The notes under the pieces were generated by a model, which made no database searches, was not told the DNA's origin, and saw only the letters and a program-made list of their open reading frames with translations. From Rathayibacter sp. VKM Ac-2759 (lineage in GTDB: Bacteria > Actinomycetota > Actinomycetes > Actinomycetales > Microbacteriaceae), in NCBI RefSeq assembly GCF_009834225.1, contig NZ_CP047176.1, positions 1,054,001-1,118,000 on the forward strand: DNA of 64,000 nt. Direction: 5' to 3'. The number at the start of each line of letters is the position of its first letter. Within the stretch, counting starts at the first letter, position 1. Below are positions 54,026-63,974 of the stretch, one piece after another. The position numbers and the translations under genes are program-made.

Positions 54026-54031
54026 AGCGTA
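54026..54031 (-). promoter_or_regulatory. -10-like hexamer TACGCT, leaderless start of the PBP gene
   Basis: On the minus strand TACGCT lies 6 nt before the ATG at 54019. Confidence 0.5.
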
Positions 54032-54123
54032 GTCGGCGCACTCGGACGCCTCGCCGCGGCCCGTCCGCCTCTCGGCCCCGATCCGCGCCCCTGCCCTTGA
54101 GTACCCTGCCCCTGAGGAGAGCC

Positions 54124-54294
54124 ATGTCCGTCCCCCGCTGGGAGTACGTCACCACACCGCTGATGATCCACAACACCACGGCGATCCTGAACACCTGGGG
54201 ATCGGAGGGCTGGGAGCTCGTGCAGGTCGTGACCGGCCCCGAGGGCGGGCTCGTGGCCTACCTCAAGCGCCCGATCGCGGAGGCCGGCGCATGA
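54124..54294 (+). CDS. DUF4177 small protein
   Basis: A 56-residue protein with the DUF4177 pattern: WEYVTTPLMIHN, then LNTWGSEGWELVQVV and a final YLKRP. The family is widespread and its function unknown. A GAGGAGAGCC ribosome site precedes the ATG at 54124. Its TGA overlaps the next ATG (ATGA), so it is translationally coupled to the RidA gene. Confidence 0.85.
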   Translation: MSVPRWEYVTTPLMIHNTTAILNTWGSEGWELVQVVTGPEGGLVAYLKRPIAEAGA

Positions 54295-54746
54295 TCGCGG
54301 AGCGCCTCGCCGAGCTCGGCATCGAGCTCCCCGCCGTCGCCGCTCCGGCCGGCGCCTACGTCCCCGCGGTCGTGAACGGCGCGCTCGTCTTCACGGCGGG
54401 CCAGATCCCGTTCGTCGACGGTGCGCTCCCCGCCACGGGCAAGGTCGGCGACGGTGTCTCTCCCGAGGTCGCGAAGGACCTCGCGCGCGTGTGCGCGCTG
54501 AACGCGCTCGCGGCAGTGGCCGACGTGATCGGCTCGCTCGACCGCGTGACGCAGATCGTGAAGCTGACCGGCTTCGTCGCCTCCGCGCCCGGCTTCAACG
54601 GCCAGCCCGGCGTGATCAACGGCGCGTCGGAGGTGCTCGGCGAGATCTTCGGCGACGCGGGCAAGCACGCGCGCTCGGCCGTCGGCGTCGCCGAGCTGCC
54701 GCTCGACGCTCCCGTCGAGGTCGAGCTGATCGTCGCCTTCGCCTGA
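54291..54746 (+). CDS. RidA-family protein
   Basis: A 151-residue member of the RidA/YjgF/Rid group (subfamily with the longer YjgF-like form found beside acs in actinobacteria). RidA proteins hydrolyse reactive enamine and imine intermediates. Landmarks are VVNGALVFTAGQIPFVDG, then VCALNALAAVADVIGSLDRV (part) and ARSAVGVAELPLDAPVEVE (part); the key Arg appears in ARSAVG. It is coupled to the DUF4177 gene and convergent with acetyl-CoA synthetase. Confidence 0.87.
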   Translation: MIAERLAELGIELPAVAAPAGAYVPAVVNGALVFTAGQIPFVDGALPATGKVGDGVSPEVAKDLARVCALNALAAVADVIGSLDRVTQIVKLTGFVASAPGFNGQPGVINGASEVLGEIFGDAGKHARSAVGVAELPLDAPVEVELIVAFA

Positions 54747-54766
54747 GCCGCCGGTCGCGGCCGCGC

Positions 54767-56764
<1,998 letters not shown>

Positions 56765-56944
56765 CTGCGATTCGCTCCTTCGCGAGTGCACCGTGCGCCG
56801 ACCGGCTCGGTCGACCTCGACCACCGTAGCGCCCGGGTCCGACACCGGGGGCGCGGTCCTCGAACCTGGCAGTGACTCCTGGTCCGGATAAGAGTTCGCA
56901 GAGAACGCCGATCGGGCTTGGTGATTCGGCCGGGTTCACGTACT

Positions 56945-56966
56945 CTTTCATACGGCCGAATGAAAG
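56945..56966. promoter_or_regulatory. Inverted repeat CTTTCAT...ATGAAAG between acsA and the tad locus
   Basis: Perfect 7-bp arms with an 8-nt spacer lie in an AT-richer patch between the divergent acsA and CpaF genes. Candidate operator; no regulator is adjacent. Confidence 0.4.
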
Positions 56967-57013
56967 TTCGGTCTCAGCGGCGCAAGTGATTCCCCCCAAT
57001 CCCGCGCCGCCGA

Positions 57014-57045
57014 GGCGGCACCTGTTCCCCCCAATGGGTGCCGCC
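57014..57045 (+). terminator. Rho-independent-like terminator in the acsA-tad gap
   Basis: GGCGGCACC (57014-57022) and GGTGCCGCC (57037-57045) pair perfectly around a 14-nt loop, followed by CCCCTTCTTCTTCTTCC. No plus-strand gene precedes it. TTCCCCCCAAT occurs twice (56990-57000 and in the loop). The 468-nt gap 56765-57232 holds no convincing gene. Confidence 0.55.
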
Positions 57046-57220
57046 CCCTTCTTCTTCTTCCGCGAGATCTCCGCTCGAGCACCGCCGCTCGCGAGGTCGT
57101 CGCCGAGGTGATCCGGCGCTGTTCCCTCGGCGTTCCGCCGAGTCGCTCCTCCACAGGGGCGGCGATCCCGAGCTCTCCACGGATCCGACCGCGCGGCCTC
57201 CTGGCGCCGCGGGCTGTGCC

Positions 57221-57226
57221 TACCGT
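57221..57226 (+). promoter_or_regulatory. -10-like hexamer TACCGT, leaderless start of the tad locus
   Basis: TACCGT lies 6 nt before the ATG at 57233; no ribosome site is present. Confidence 0.5.
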
Positions 57227-57232
57227 TCCGGC

Positions 57233-58282
57233 ATGACCGCTGACTTCGTGCCCCGCGTGCCCGACGCCTACCGCCGCGACGACCCGTCTCCCGGAGGCGA
57301 GGACCTCGCGCGCACCGCTGCCGTCCGGCCGGGAGCCGCCGCGCTGGGGCTCCTCGCGCCGTTCGCCGCCGATCCGGCGGTGACCGACCTGTTCGTCAAC
57401 GGGGCCTCCGGGCTCTGGATCGACCGGGGGAGCGGTGCGGTGCGCGATCCGACCTGGACACTCGACGCCGCAGGGGTGCGTCGCCTCGCCGTCTCGCTCG
57501 TCGCGGCGGGCGGCCGGCACGTCGACGAGGCGAGCCCGTGCGTCGACGTCCGCCTGCGCCACGGCGTCCGCGTGCACGTCGTGCTGCCGCCGGTCGCGAC
57601 CGGCGGCACGGTCCTCTCCGTGCGGGTGCCCCGCGCCGACGCCTGGAGTCTCGACGAGCTGCACGCCGCGGGGATGCTCGACGAGCAGGGCCGAGCGCTG
57701 CTGCGCCGCGCGGTCGACGCCCGGTGGAACCTCCTGATCTCGGGCGCGGGCGGCTCCGGCAAGACCACCCTCCTCGGCGCCCTGCTCGGCTTCGCGCCCC
57801 CGCACGAGCGCATCATCGCGATCGAGGACGTGGGCGAGCTGCGTCCCGCGCATCCGCACTTCGTCGCCCTCGAGTCGCGGCAGCCGAATCTGGAGGGCGC
57901 CGGGGGAGTGGGTCTCGACCGGCTCGTCCGCGAGGCGCTGCGGATGCGTCCGGACCGCCTCGTCCTCGGCGAGTGCCGCGGGGTCGAGCTGCGTGAGCTG
58001 CTCTCGGCGCTGAACACCGGGCACGACGGCGGCGCCGGGACCCTGCACGCCAACTCCCTCGCGGACGTGCCCGCGCGGCTCGAGGCGCTCGGCGCTCTGG
58101 CGGGGATGGGGCAGGAGGCGATCGCCCGCCAGACGGTGAGCGCGATCGACCTGGTCCTGCATCTCGAGCGGAGCGGTGCGAGGCGGCGCCTCGCGTCGTG
58201 GGGCCGCTTCGCCCTCGATCGCGACGGCCGCCTCCGGATCGAGGAGGGCGCGCTGCCATGGCGGTCGAGGTCGGGGGCGTGA
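57233..58282 (+). CDS. Tad/Flp pilus ATPase (CpaF/TadA family)
   Basis: A 349-residue secretion ATPase of the type II/IV superfamily, at the short end for the family. It shows Walker A ISGAGGSGKTT, the Asp box DVGELRP, Walker B-like RPDRLVLGECRG and the His box GTLHANS. It would power assembly of Flp-type pili at the inner membrane. First gene of a compact tad locus; no TadZ/CpaE-like gene precedes it here. The next gene overlaps its end by 25 nt. In mycobacteria the equivalent is Rv3659c. Confidence 0.92.
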   Translation: MTADFVPRVPDAYRRDDPSPGGEDLARTAAVRPGAAALGLLAPFAADPAVTDLFVNGASGLWIDRGSGAVRDPTWTLDAAGVRRLAVSLVAAGGRHVDEASPCVDVRLRHGVRVHVVLPPVATGGTVLSVRVPRADAWSLDELHAAGMLDEQGRALLRRAVDARWNLLISGAGGSGKTTLLGALLGFAPPHERIIAIEDVGELRPAHPHFVALESRQPNLEGAGGVGLDRLVREALRMRPDRLVLGECRGVELRELLSALNTGHDGGAGTLHANSLADVPARLEALGALAGMGQEAIARQTVSAIDLVLHLERSGARRRLASWGRFALDRDGRLRIEEGALPWRSRSGA

Positions 58283-59262
58283 AGCGGCAGGACGGCCTGG
58301 ACGAGGTCGCCGCCGTCGTCCAGCGCCTCGCCGTGCTGCTCGCCTCCGGGGTGGCGCCCGGGTCGGCGTTCGAGCAGCTCGCCTCGTCCGCTTCCTCGAC
58401 CGCGCCGGGTGCCGCCGCTCGGCGCCGCCTGCTCAGGGCGGTCGCGCTCGACGCCGCGCAGGGCGAGGACGTGACGGCGGCCATCCTCCGCGGTGCGCCG
58501 GCGTCGAGGGGGCGGCGGGAACGGCGTCGACGACGACGGGACAGCGGGGAGGAGGCGGGGTGGGCGGCGCTCGCCGCGTCCTGGCGGGTCGCGAGCGACT
58601 CCGGCGCGCCGATCGCCGCCGCGCTCGGCGAGCTCGCGGAATCGCTCCGGGAGCTGGCGCGGGCGCGGCGCGACATCGACGTGGCTCTGGCCGGTCCGGC
58701 GGCGACCGGCCGGGTGGTGAGCGCGCTGCCGCTGGTGGCGCTCGGGTTCGGCAGCCTCCTGGGCTTCGACGTCGCGGGAGTGCTGATCGGCACGGCGCCG
58801 GGGCTCGCGTGCCTCGGCGGTGGTGGGGTGCTGATGCTCGCCGCTCAGCTGTGGACGGGGCGCCTGGTGCGCGGGGCGGACCCCGGCGACCCGGCTCCCG
58901 GACTGGCTCTCGACCTGCTGGCGGTGGGGCTCGCGGGCGGCGGCTCCATCGACCGGGCGCGCGACCAGGTCGTCGCCGCGCTCGGCGAGTGCGCGCTGGT
59001 CGCCGATCCGCGGGCGCTGGAGGCGGCCGAGCCGGTCCTGGCGCTCTCGTCGGCCGCGGGAGTGCCTGCCGGCCGCCTTCTGCGCAGCGAGGCCGCGCTG
59101 ACGCGGGTGCGGGCGGCGGGGCGCGCCCGGGAGCGGGCGGCGCGCCTCGGAGTCACCCTGATGCTGCCGCTCGGGGTCTGCGTGCTGCCCGCGTTCCTGC
59201 TGCTCGGGGTCGCGCCGCTGGTGATCTCGGTGCTGCTGTCGACGTTCTCGGTCGCGGGATGA
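58258..59262 (+). CDS. Tad secretion membrane protein, apparent TadB-TadC fusion
   Basis: A 334-residue inner-membrane protein with two T2SSF-like halves. The first (about residues 10-195) has QRLAVLLASGVAPGSAFEQL (part) and AALAASWRVASDSGAPIAAAL in two parts, ending in two helices (VVSALPLVALGFGSLLGFD and APGLACLGGGGVLMLAAQL). The second (about 210-334) has LALDLLAVGLAGGGSIDRA (part) and a final pair of helices. Mycobacteria encode these as separate TadB and TadC genes (Rv3658c, Rv3657c). GAGGAGG precedes the ATG. It forms the platform for the CpaF-type ATPase. Confidence 0.82.
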   Translation: MAVEVGGVKRQDGLDEVAAVVQRLAVLLASGVAPGSAFEQLASSASSTAPGAAARRRLLRAVALDAAQGEDVTAAILRGAPASRGRRERRRRRRDSGEEAGWAALAASWRVASDSGAPIAAALGELAESLRELARARRDIDVALAGPAATGRVVSALPLVALGFGSLLGFDVAGVLIGTAPGLACLGGGGVLMLAAQLWTGRLVRGADPGDPAPGLALDLLAVGLAGGGSIDRARDQVVAALGECALVADPRALEAAEPVLALSSAAGVPAGRLLRSEAALTRVRAAGRARERAARLGVTLMLPLGVCVLPAFLLLGVAPLVISVLLSTFSVAG

Positions 59263-59388
59263 GCGCGGTCTCGGGCTCCTCCACAGCCGGCGTCTCGCGC
59301 GGTCGTCCACCGTTCGGGCCGTCGCCCCTTCGGCGTCCTCGGGACTCCGGGATGCTCGTCGGACGGGGCGGACGATGCGGGGGCGGAG

Positions 59389-59715
59389 ATGGAGCGGACT
59401 CGGATGGACGGCACGTGGACGGAGGGGATCCGGCGGAACGGGGCGGAGAGAGGGAACGGGGCGGCGAGAGAAGGAGCGGCACGGCGTGACGGCCTGGGGC
59501 GCTGGAGGAGCGGAGCGAGGCCGCCCGGCGACCGCGGAGGAGTGGGGCTGCCGGCCGGGTTCGGCGACGAGGAGGGATCGGCCACGGCCGAGTACGCGAT
59601 CGCGACGATGGCCGCCGTCGGATTCGCCGGTCTCCTGGTGGTGATCCTGAAGGGGGACGAGGTGCGGGGGATCCTCACCGATCTGGTGACGCGGGCCCTC
59701 ACCTCGGGCGGATGA
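59389..59715 (+). CDS. DUF4244 protein, probable Flp-type pilin
   Basis: A protein of up to 108 residues whose last 50 form the DUF4244 core: GSATAEYAIATMAAVGFAGL and then VVILKGDEVRG. This is one hydrophobic helix behind a TAEYA motif like that of Flp pilins, with Gly/Glu near the cleavage region. The start is uncertain: ATG at 59389, ATG at 59404 and GTG at 59542 are in frame, and the Arg-rich leader is unlike a normal pilin. It overlaps the next gene (ATGA). Equivalent to Rv3656c; likely the main pilus subunit. Confidence 0.8.
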   Translation: MERTRMDGTWTEGIRRNGAERGNGAAREGAARRDGLGRWRSGARPPGDRGGVGLPAGFGDEEGSATAEYAIATMAAVGFAGLLVVILKGDEVRGILTDLVTRALTSGG

Positions 59716-60065
59716 GGGCGGTGCGCGGCTCCCTCCGCCGGCTGGCCGGGGCGGAGGGGTCGGCGACCGCGGAGTTCGCGGTCGTGCTGCCCGCGGTGGT
59801 CGTCGTGCTCGCGCTCTGCCTGGGCTCGGTGGCGGCGTCGGCGCAGTACGTGCGGCTCGTCGACGCCGCGGCCGACGGGGCGAGGTCGGCGGCGCGAGGC
59901 GACGAGGCGGCCCGGCCCGTGCACCGCGTCGATGCGGCGGCGTCGGTCGGCGTCGCGGAGGACGACGGGCTGGTCTGCGTGAGCGTCGAGGCGAGCCTCC
60001 GGCCCCTGCCCGGCGTCGCCGTCCCGGTGTCCGTCCGGTCGTGCGCACTCGGAGGCGGGCGGTGA
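59712..60065 (+). CDS. TadE-like pilus-associated protein
   Basis: A 117-residue protein with a short basic N terminus, a TAEFAVVLPAVVVVLALCLG helix (TadE-type, prepilin-like) and an extracytoplasmic tail with two cysteines. It is probably a minor pilin or pseudopilin of the tad system. Its ATG overlaps the DUF4244 stop and its stop overlaps the next GTG, so all three small genes are translationally coupled. Equivalent to Rv3655c. Confidence 0.86.
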   Translation: MRAVRGSLRRLAGAEGSATAEFAVVLPAVVVVLALCLGSVAASAQYVRLVDAAADGARSAARGDEAARPVHRVDAAASVGVAEDDGLVCVSVEASLRPLPGVAVPVSVRSCALGGGR

Positions 60066-60406
60066 CCGGCGTCCCCTCGGGAGAGGAGGGATCGGCGGCG
60101 GTCGCGGCGATCTCGGTCGTCGCGGCGACGGTGCTGGTCACCGCGGCCGTGCTGAGCGGCTGCGGTGCGGTCGTCGCGCACCAGCGGGCGGTCGCGGCGG
60201 CAGACACGGCAGCGCTCGCCGCCGCGGACACCGCCTCCGGCCTGCTCCCCGGTGAGCCGTGCGCCGAGGCGTCGAGGCTCGCGACCGCGGGCGGTGCCGA
60301 GCTGACGACGTGCGCGCTCGACGGGGAGACGGCGAGCGTCGAGGTCGCTGTCGCCGTCGGTCCGCTCACCCTGCGGGCGAGGTCCCGCGCGGGGCCGCCG
60401 CCGTGA
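60062..60406 (+). CDS. TadE/TadG-like protein (Rv3654c type)
   Basis: A 114-residue protein with one N-terminal membrane helix (SAAVAAISVVAATVLVTAAVL in part) after EEGSA, then an Ala-rich extracytoplasmic segment AHQRAVAAADTAALAAADTA, typical of the TadG-like/Rv3654c group. The GTG start overlaps the preceding stop (GTGA). It probably completes the minor pilin set. No peptidase (TadV) gene is present in the locus. Confidence 0.85.
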   Translation: MTGVPSGEEGSAAVAAISVVAATVLVTAAVLSGCGAVVAHQRAVAAADTAALAAADTASGLLPGEPCAEASRLATAGGAELTTCALDGETASVEVAVAVGPLTLRARSRAGPPP

Positions 60407-60412
60407 GCGGGA

Positions 60413-60429
60413 GCCTCCACCGCGGAGGC
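60413..60429. terminator. Candidate bidirectional terminator
   Basis: GCCTCC-ACCGC-GGAGGC hairpin lies between the convergent TadG-like gene and the small gene at 60466-60717. Confidence 0.4.
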
Positions 60430-60465
60430 ACCCCGGGTCGGCGTCGAGCCGGTACCGGCCGGGTC

Positions 60466-60717
60466 TCAGTCGGAGCTGAGCCGCTGGTACCGGTAGGCCG
60501 CAGCGGTCGGGAGTGCACCGGCGCCCTCGTCGTGCTCGAGAGCACCGGAGAAGAGGTAGATGTAGTGGGATCCGGCTCGTGCACCGGGGATCTCGAGGCG
60601 GGCGGCGGGAGCCGACGCGCCGTCGTAGGGGCGTCGGATCGTCTTGCCCTCGAGGGGCCCGTCGAGGAGCTTCGCGGTATAGGCGGTGGTGGTGGAGGTC
60701 GAGGTCGTGTGCGTCAT
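60466..60717 (-). CDS. Small hypothetical protein
   Basis: An 83-residue soluble protein I do not recognise. It opens Thr/Ser-rich, then AKLLDGPLEGKTIRRPYDG, a pattern seen in small actinobacterial and phage proteins whose fold has repeated beta strands, and ends YRYQRLSSD. GAGGGG is 7 nt before the chosen ATG at 60717; ATG at 60723 is the alternative. Coding bias (GC third positions) matches neighbours. It is convergent with the tad locus and divergent from topA. Confidence 0.6.
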   Translation of the reverse strand: MTHTTSTSTTTAYTAKLLDGPLEGKTIRRPYDGASAPAARLEIPGARAGSHYIYLFSGALEHDEGAGALPTAAAYRYQRLSSD

Positions 60718-61052
60718 TGCCATGCCCCTCATCATGCGCCGATCCGCGCTCGGCGTCACCGGCCGAGTCACCATCACGTGGTCGACGTTCACGCGGCGCC
60801 GGGCGCGCTCCCAGCCTTCGGGGGGCCGCCGACCGGGAGTGACGCCCGGAGTCAGTGTGTATGGTGTGGCTGTCGGGCGCCCGAAGCCGACAGCGAACCC
60901 CAGGCCGCCAGTGCACCGCTCGGACATCGGATCCGGACGGAGCGTGGACGGCGTACCGTTCCTCTCTGCGGTCGCCGCGCACCGCCTCCCCGAAGCAGGG
61001 GACCCGTCGGACTCCTGATCGTCCGACCCGACAGCATCAATCGAGGAGAACT
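60718..61052. other. Intergenic region before topA
   Basis: A 335-nt gap between the divergent small gene and topA. I see no convincing gene, RNA or strong hairpin. GTGTATGGT near 60857-60865 is a weak -10-like candidate (TATGGT) for topA, and GAGGAGAAC at 61043-61051 is its ribosome site. Confidence 0.4.
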
Positions 61053-63974
61053 GTGTCCGGCACGAAGAAGCTGGTGATCGTCGAGTCGCCGGCGAAGGCC
61101 AAGACCATCGCCCAGTACCTGGGCGACGGGTACGAGGTGCTCGCCTCCGTCGGCCACATCCGCGACCTCATCGAGCCCAAGAACCTCCCCCCGGAGCTCA
61201 AGAAGGGCCCGCTGGGCAAGTTCTCGGTCGACGTCGACAACGGCTTCGAGCCCTACTACGTCGTCTCGGACCAGAAGAAGAAGACGGTCGCCGACCTCAA
61301 GCGCGCACTCAAGAACGCCGACGAGCTCTACCTCGCCACAGATGAGGACCGCGAGGGCGAGGCCATCGCGTGGCACCTCCTCGACGAGCTCAAGCCCAAG
61401 GTCCCCGTGCACCGCATGGTGTTCCACGAGATCACGAAGGACGCGATCCAGAAGGCTCGCGACAACACCCGCGACATCGACACCTCCCTGGTCGACGCCC
61501 AGGAGACCCGCCGCATCCTCGACCGCCTCTACGGCTACGAGATCTCGCCTGTCCTCTGGCGCAAGGTCGGCCCCGGGCTCTCGGCCGGCCGTGTGCAGTC
61601 GGCCGCGACCCGGCTGGTCGTCGACCGCGAGCGCGAGCGCCTCGCCTTCGTGTCGGCGAGCTACTGGGACCTCGCGACGACGCTCGCCCCGGAGTCCGAC
61701 GCCGACGCCGCGTTCGACGCGCGCCTCGCCCGGCTCGACGGCAAGCGCATCGGAAGCGGCCGCGACTTCGACGACCGCGGACAGCTCAAGGGCGACGTGA
61801 CCGTCCTCGACGAGACCTCCGCCGCGTCCCTCGCCGATGCGCTGCGCGACTCCGCGACGACGGTGACCGTCTCGAACCTCGAGTCGAAGCCCTACTCGCG
61901 CCGCCCGGCGGCTCCGTTCACCACGTCGACCCTGCAGCAGGAGGCGGCGCGCAAGCTCCGCTTCTCGGCCCGGCAGACGATGAGCGTCGCCCAGTCGCTC
62001 TACGAGAACGGCTTCATCACCTACATGAGGACCGACTCGCCGAACCTCTCGCAGCAGGCGCTCAACGCCGCGCGCTCGCAGGCGACCGCCCTCTACGGCG
62101 CCGAGACGGTGCCCGACAAGCCCCGCCTCTACTCCGGCAAGAACAAGAGCGCCCAGGAGGCGCACGAGGCGATCCGCCCCGCCGGCGAGACCTTCCGCAC
62201 CCCCGACCAGCTGTCGGGAACGCTGCGCGGCAACGACCTGCGCCTGTACGAGCTCATCTGGAAGCGCACCGTCGCCTCGCAGATGGCCGACGCCAAGGGC
62301 TCGACGGCGACGGTGACCCTCGAGGCGCACCCGGCCGGCGACCCGGACCGGCTCGCCGAGTTCACCGCCTCCGGCACCGTCATCACCTTCCGCGGCTTCC
62401 TGCTCGCCTACGAGGAGGGCCGCGACGAGGAGCGCCACGGCACCCGCGACGACAAGGACGCGAAGCTGCCCGTCCTCGAGGTCGGCCAGAGCCTCGTCGT
62501 CACCGACGTCGAGGCGAAGGGCCACGAGACCTCACCGCCCCCGCGCTACACGGAGGCGAGCCTCGTCAAGTCGCTCGAAGAGCTGGGTATCGGGCGCCCC
62601 TCCACCTACGCCTCGATCATCTCGACCATCGTCGACCGCGGCTACGTCACCCCGCGCGGCACCGCCCTCGTACCCAACTGGATCGCCTTCTCGGTGGTGC
62701 GGCTGCTCGAGGACTTCTTCTCGGACCTGGTGGAGTACGACTTCACCGCCGAGATGGAGGGCGACCTCGACAAGATCGCCGGCGGCGAGGAGGACCGGGT
62801 CGCCTGGCTCAACCGCTTCTACTTCGGCGGCGGCAACCAGCCCGGGCTCCGCCACGTCGTGGACAACCTCGGCGAGATCGACGCGAAGAGCATCAACTCG
62901 ATCCGGATCACCGACGACATCACCCTCCGCATCGGCAAGTACGGCCCCTACCTCGAGGTCGCCGAGGAGGAGGGGCAGGAGACGCCCCGCCGGGTGAACC
63001 TCCCGCTCGAGCTCGCCCCCGACGAGCTGACGCCGGCCAAGGCGCAGGAGCTCATCGACGCACCCGTCCAGACCGACCGCGTGCTCGGCAGCAACCCCGA
63101 CACCGGCAAGACCGTCGTGGTCAAGGACGGCCGCTTCGGTCCGTACGTGACCGAGACCGACCCGGAGCCCGACACGGTCGCCGACCCCGCCACGGGCGAG
63201 GTCGTCGAGCCGGCCCCGGCGAAGCGCGGAGCCAAGAAGCCCGCCGTCGTCAAGCCGCGCACCTCGTCGCTGTTCAAGTCGATGGACGTCGCCTCGATCG
63301 ACCTCGCGACGGCGCTCCGCCTGCTCGACCTGCCCCGCACGGTCGGCGAGGACCCGGAGTCGGGCGAGCCGATCACCGCTCAGAACGGCCGCTACGGTCC
63401 GTACCTGAAGAAGGGGACCGACAGCCGCTCGCTCACGAGCGAGGACCAGATCTTCGAGGTCGACCTGCCCACCGCCCTCGCGGTGTTCGCCGAGCCCAAG
63501 TACGGCGCCCGCAAGGCGTCGAGCGCGCTGAAGGAGTTCGACGCCGACCCGGTCAGCGGCAAGCCCATCCGCATCCGCGACGGCCGCTTCGGCGCCTACG
63601 TGACCGACGGCGAGACGAACGTCACGATCCCCAAGACGCAGACGATCGAGGAGATCGACTTCGAGCAGGCGGTGCAGATGCTCGCCGACAAGCGCGCGAA
63701 GGGACCGGCCAAGAAGGCCCCCGCCAAGCGCGCGCCGGCCAAGAAGCCCGCAGCGAAGACGACCGCGGCGAAGGCCACGGCGGCGAAGACCACGGCGGCG
63801 AAGACGACGGCGGCGAAGACCACGGCTGCCAAGACCGCCGCTGCGAAGACCACCGCGGCCAAGACGACGGCGGCGAAGACCACCGCCGCCAAGACCACGA
63901 TGACGCGGACGACGGCGGCCCGGAAGCCGGCCGCGAAGAAGCCCGCGGCGACGACGGGCGCGACGGAGTCGTGA
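61053..63974 (+). CDS. topA: DNA topoisomerase I
   Basis: A 973-residue type IA topoisomerase that relaxes negative supercoils. The Toprim domain opens LVIVESPAKAKTIAQYLG (part) and contains ATDEDREGEAIAW with the metal acids. The catalytic tyrosine is Tyr324 in GFITYMRTDS. Unlike E. coli TopA there are no zinc ribbons; the C-terminal third has four topo-C repeats (for example NGRYGPYLKKGTD and DGRFGAYVTDGE). The last 100 residues are a Lys/Ala/Thr tail of the AAKTT type, as in other actinobacteria, likely aiding DNA binding. GTG start. The stop overlaps tmk. Confidence 0.97.
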   Translation: MSGTKKLVIVESPAKAKTIAQYLGDGYEVLASVGHIRDLIEPKNLPPELKKGPLGKFSVDVDNGFEPYYVVSDQKKKTVADLKRALKNADELYLATDEDREGEAIAWHLLDELKPKVPVHRMVFHEITKDAIQKARDNTRDIDTSLVDAQETRRILDRLYGYEISPVLWRKVGPGLSAGRVQSAATRLVVDRERERLAFVSASYWDLATTLAPESDADAAFDARLARLDGKRIGSGRDFDDRGQLKGDVTVLDETSAASLADALRDSATTVTVSNLESKPYSRRPAAPFTTSTLQQEAARKLRFSARQTMSVAQSLYENGFITYMRTDSPNLSQQALNAARSQATALYGAETVPDKPRLYSGKNKSAQEAHEAIRPAGETFRTPDQLSGTLRGNDLRLYELIWKRTVASQMADAKGSTATVTLEAHPAGDPDRLAEFTASGTVITFRGFLLAYEEGRDEERHGTRDDKDAKLPVLEVGQSLVVTDVEAKGHETSPPPRYTEASLVKSLEELGIGRPSTYASIISTIVDRGYVTPRGTALVPNWIAFSVVRLLEDFFSDLVEYDFTAEMEGDLDKIAGGEEDRVAWLNRFYFGGGNQPGLRHVVDNLGEIDAKSINSIRITDDITLRIGKYGPYLEVAEEEGQETPRRVNLPLELAPDELTPAKAQELIDAPVQTDRVLGSNPDTGKTVVVKDGRFGPYVTETDPEPDTVADPATGEVVEPAPAKRGAKKPAVVKPRTSSLFKSMDVASIDLATALRLLDLPRTVGEDPESGEPITAQNGRYGPYLKKGTDSRSLTSEDQIFEVDLPTALAVFAEPKYGARKASSALKEFDADPVSGKPIRIRDGRFGAYVTDGETNVTIPKTQTIEEIDFEQAVQMLADKRAKGPAKKAPAKRAPAKKPAAKTTAAKATAAKTTAAKTTAAKTTAAKTAAAKTTAAKTTAAKTTAAKTTMTRTTAARKPAAKKPAATTGATES
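63751..63900 (+). repeat. 15-bp tandem coding repeats in the topA tail
   Basis: About ten imperfect units of the form GCGGCGAAGACCACG encode AAKTT pentapeptides with third-position variation. Length is likely to vary among strains. Confidence 0.85.

Noticed and set aside
59259..59489. A 76-codon frame whose ATG overlaps the TadB-TadC stop (ATGA)
   Set aside because: The overlap is attractive, but the translation is Gly/Arg/Asp-rich with no membrane segment or family match, and it overlaps the DUF4244 gene in another frame.
63751..63900. Tandem repeat considered as a CRISPR or minisatellite
   Set aside because: Units are contiguous 15-bp codon repeats inside topA with no spacers; they encode the basic AAKTT tail.
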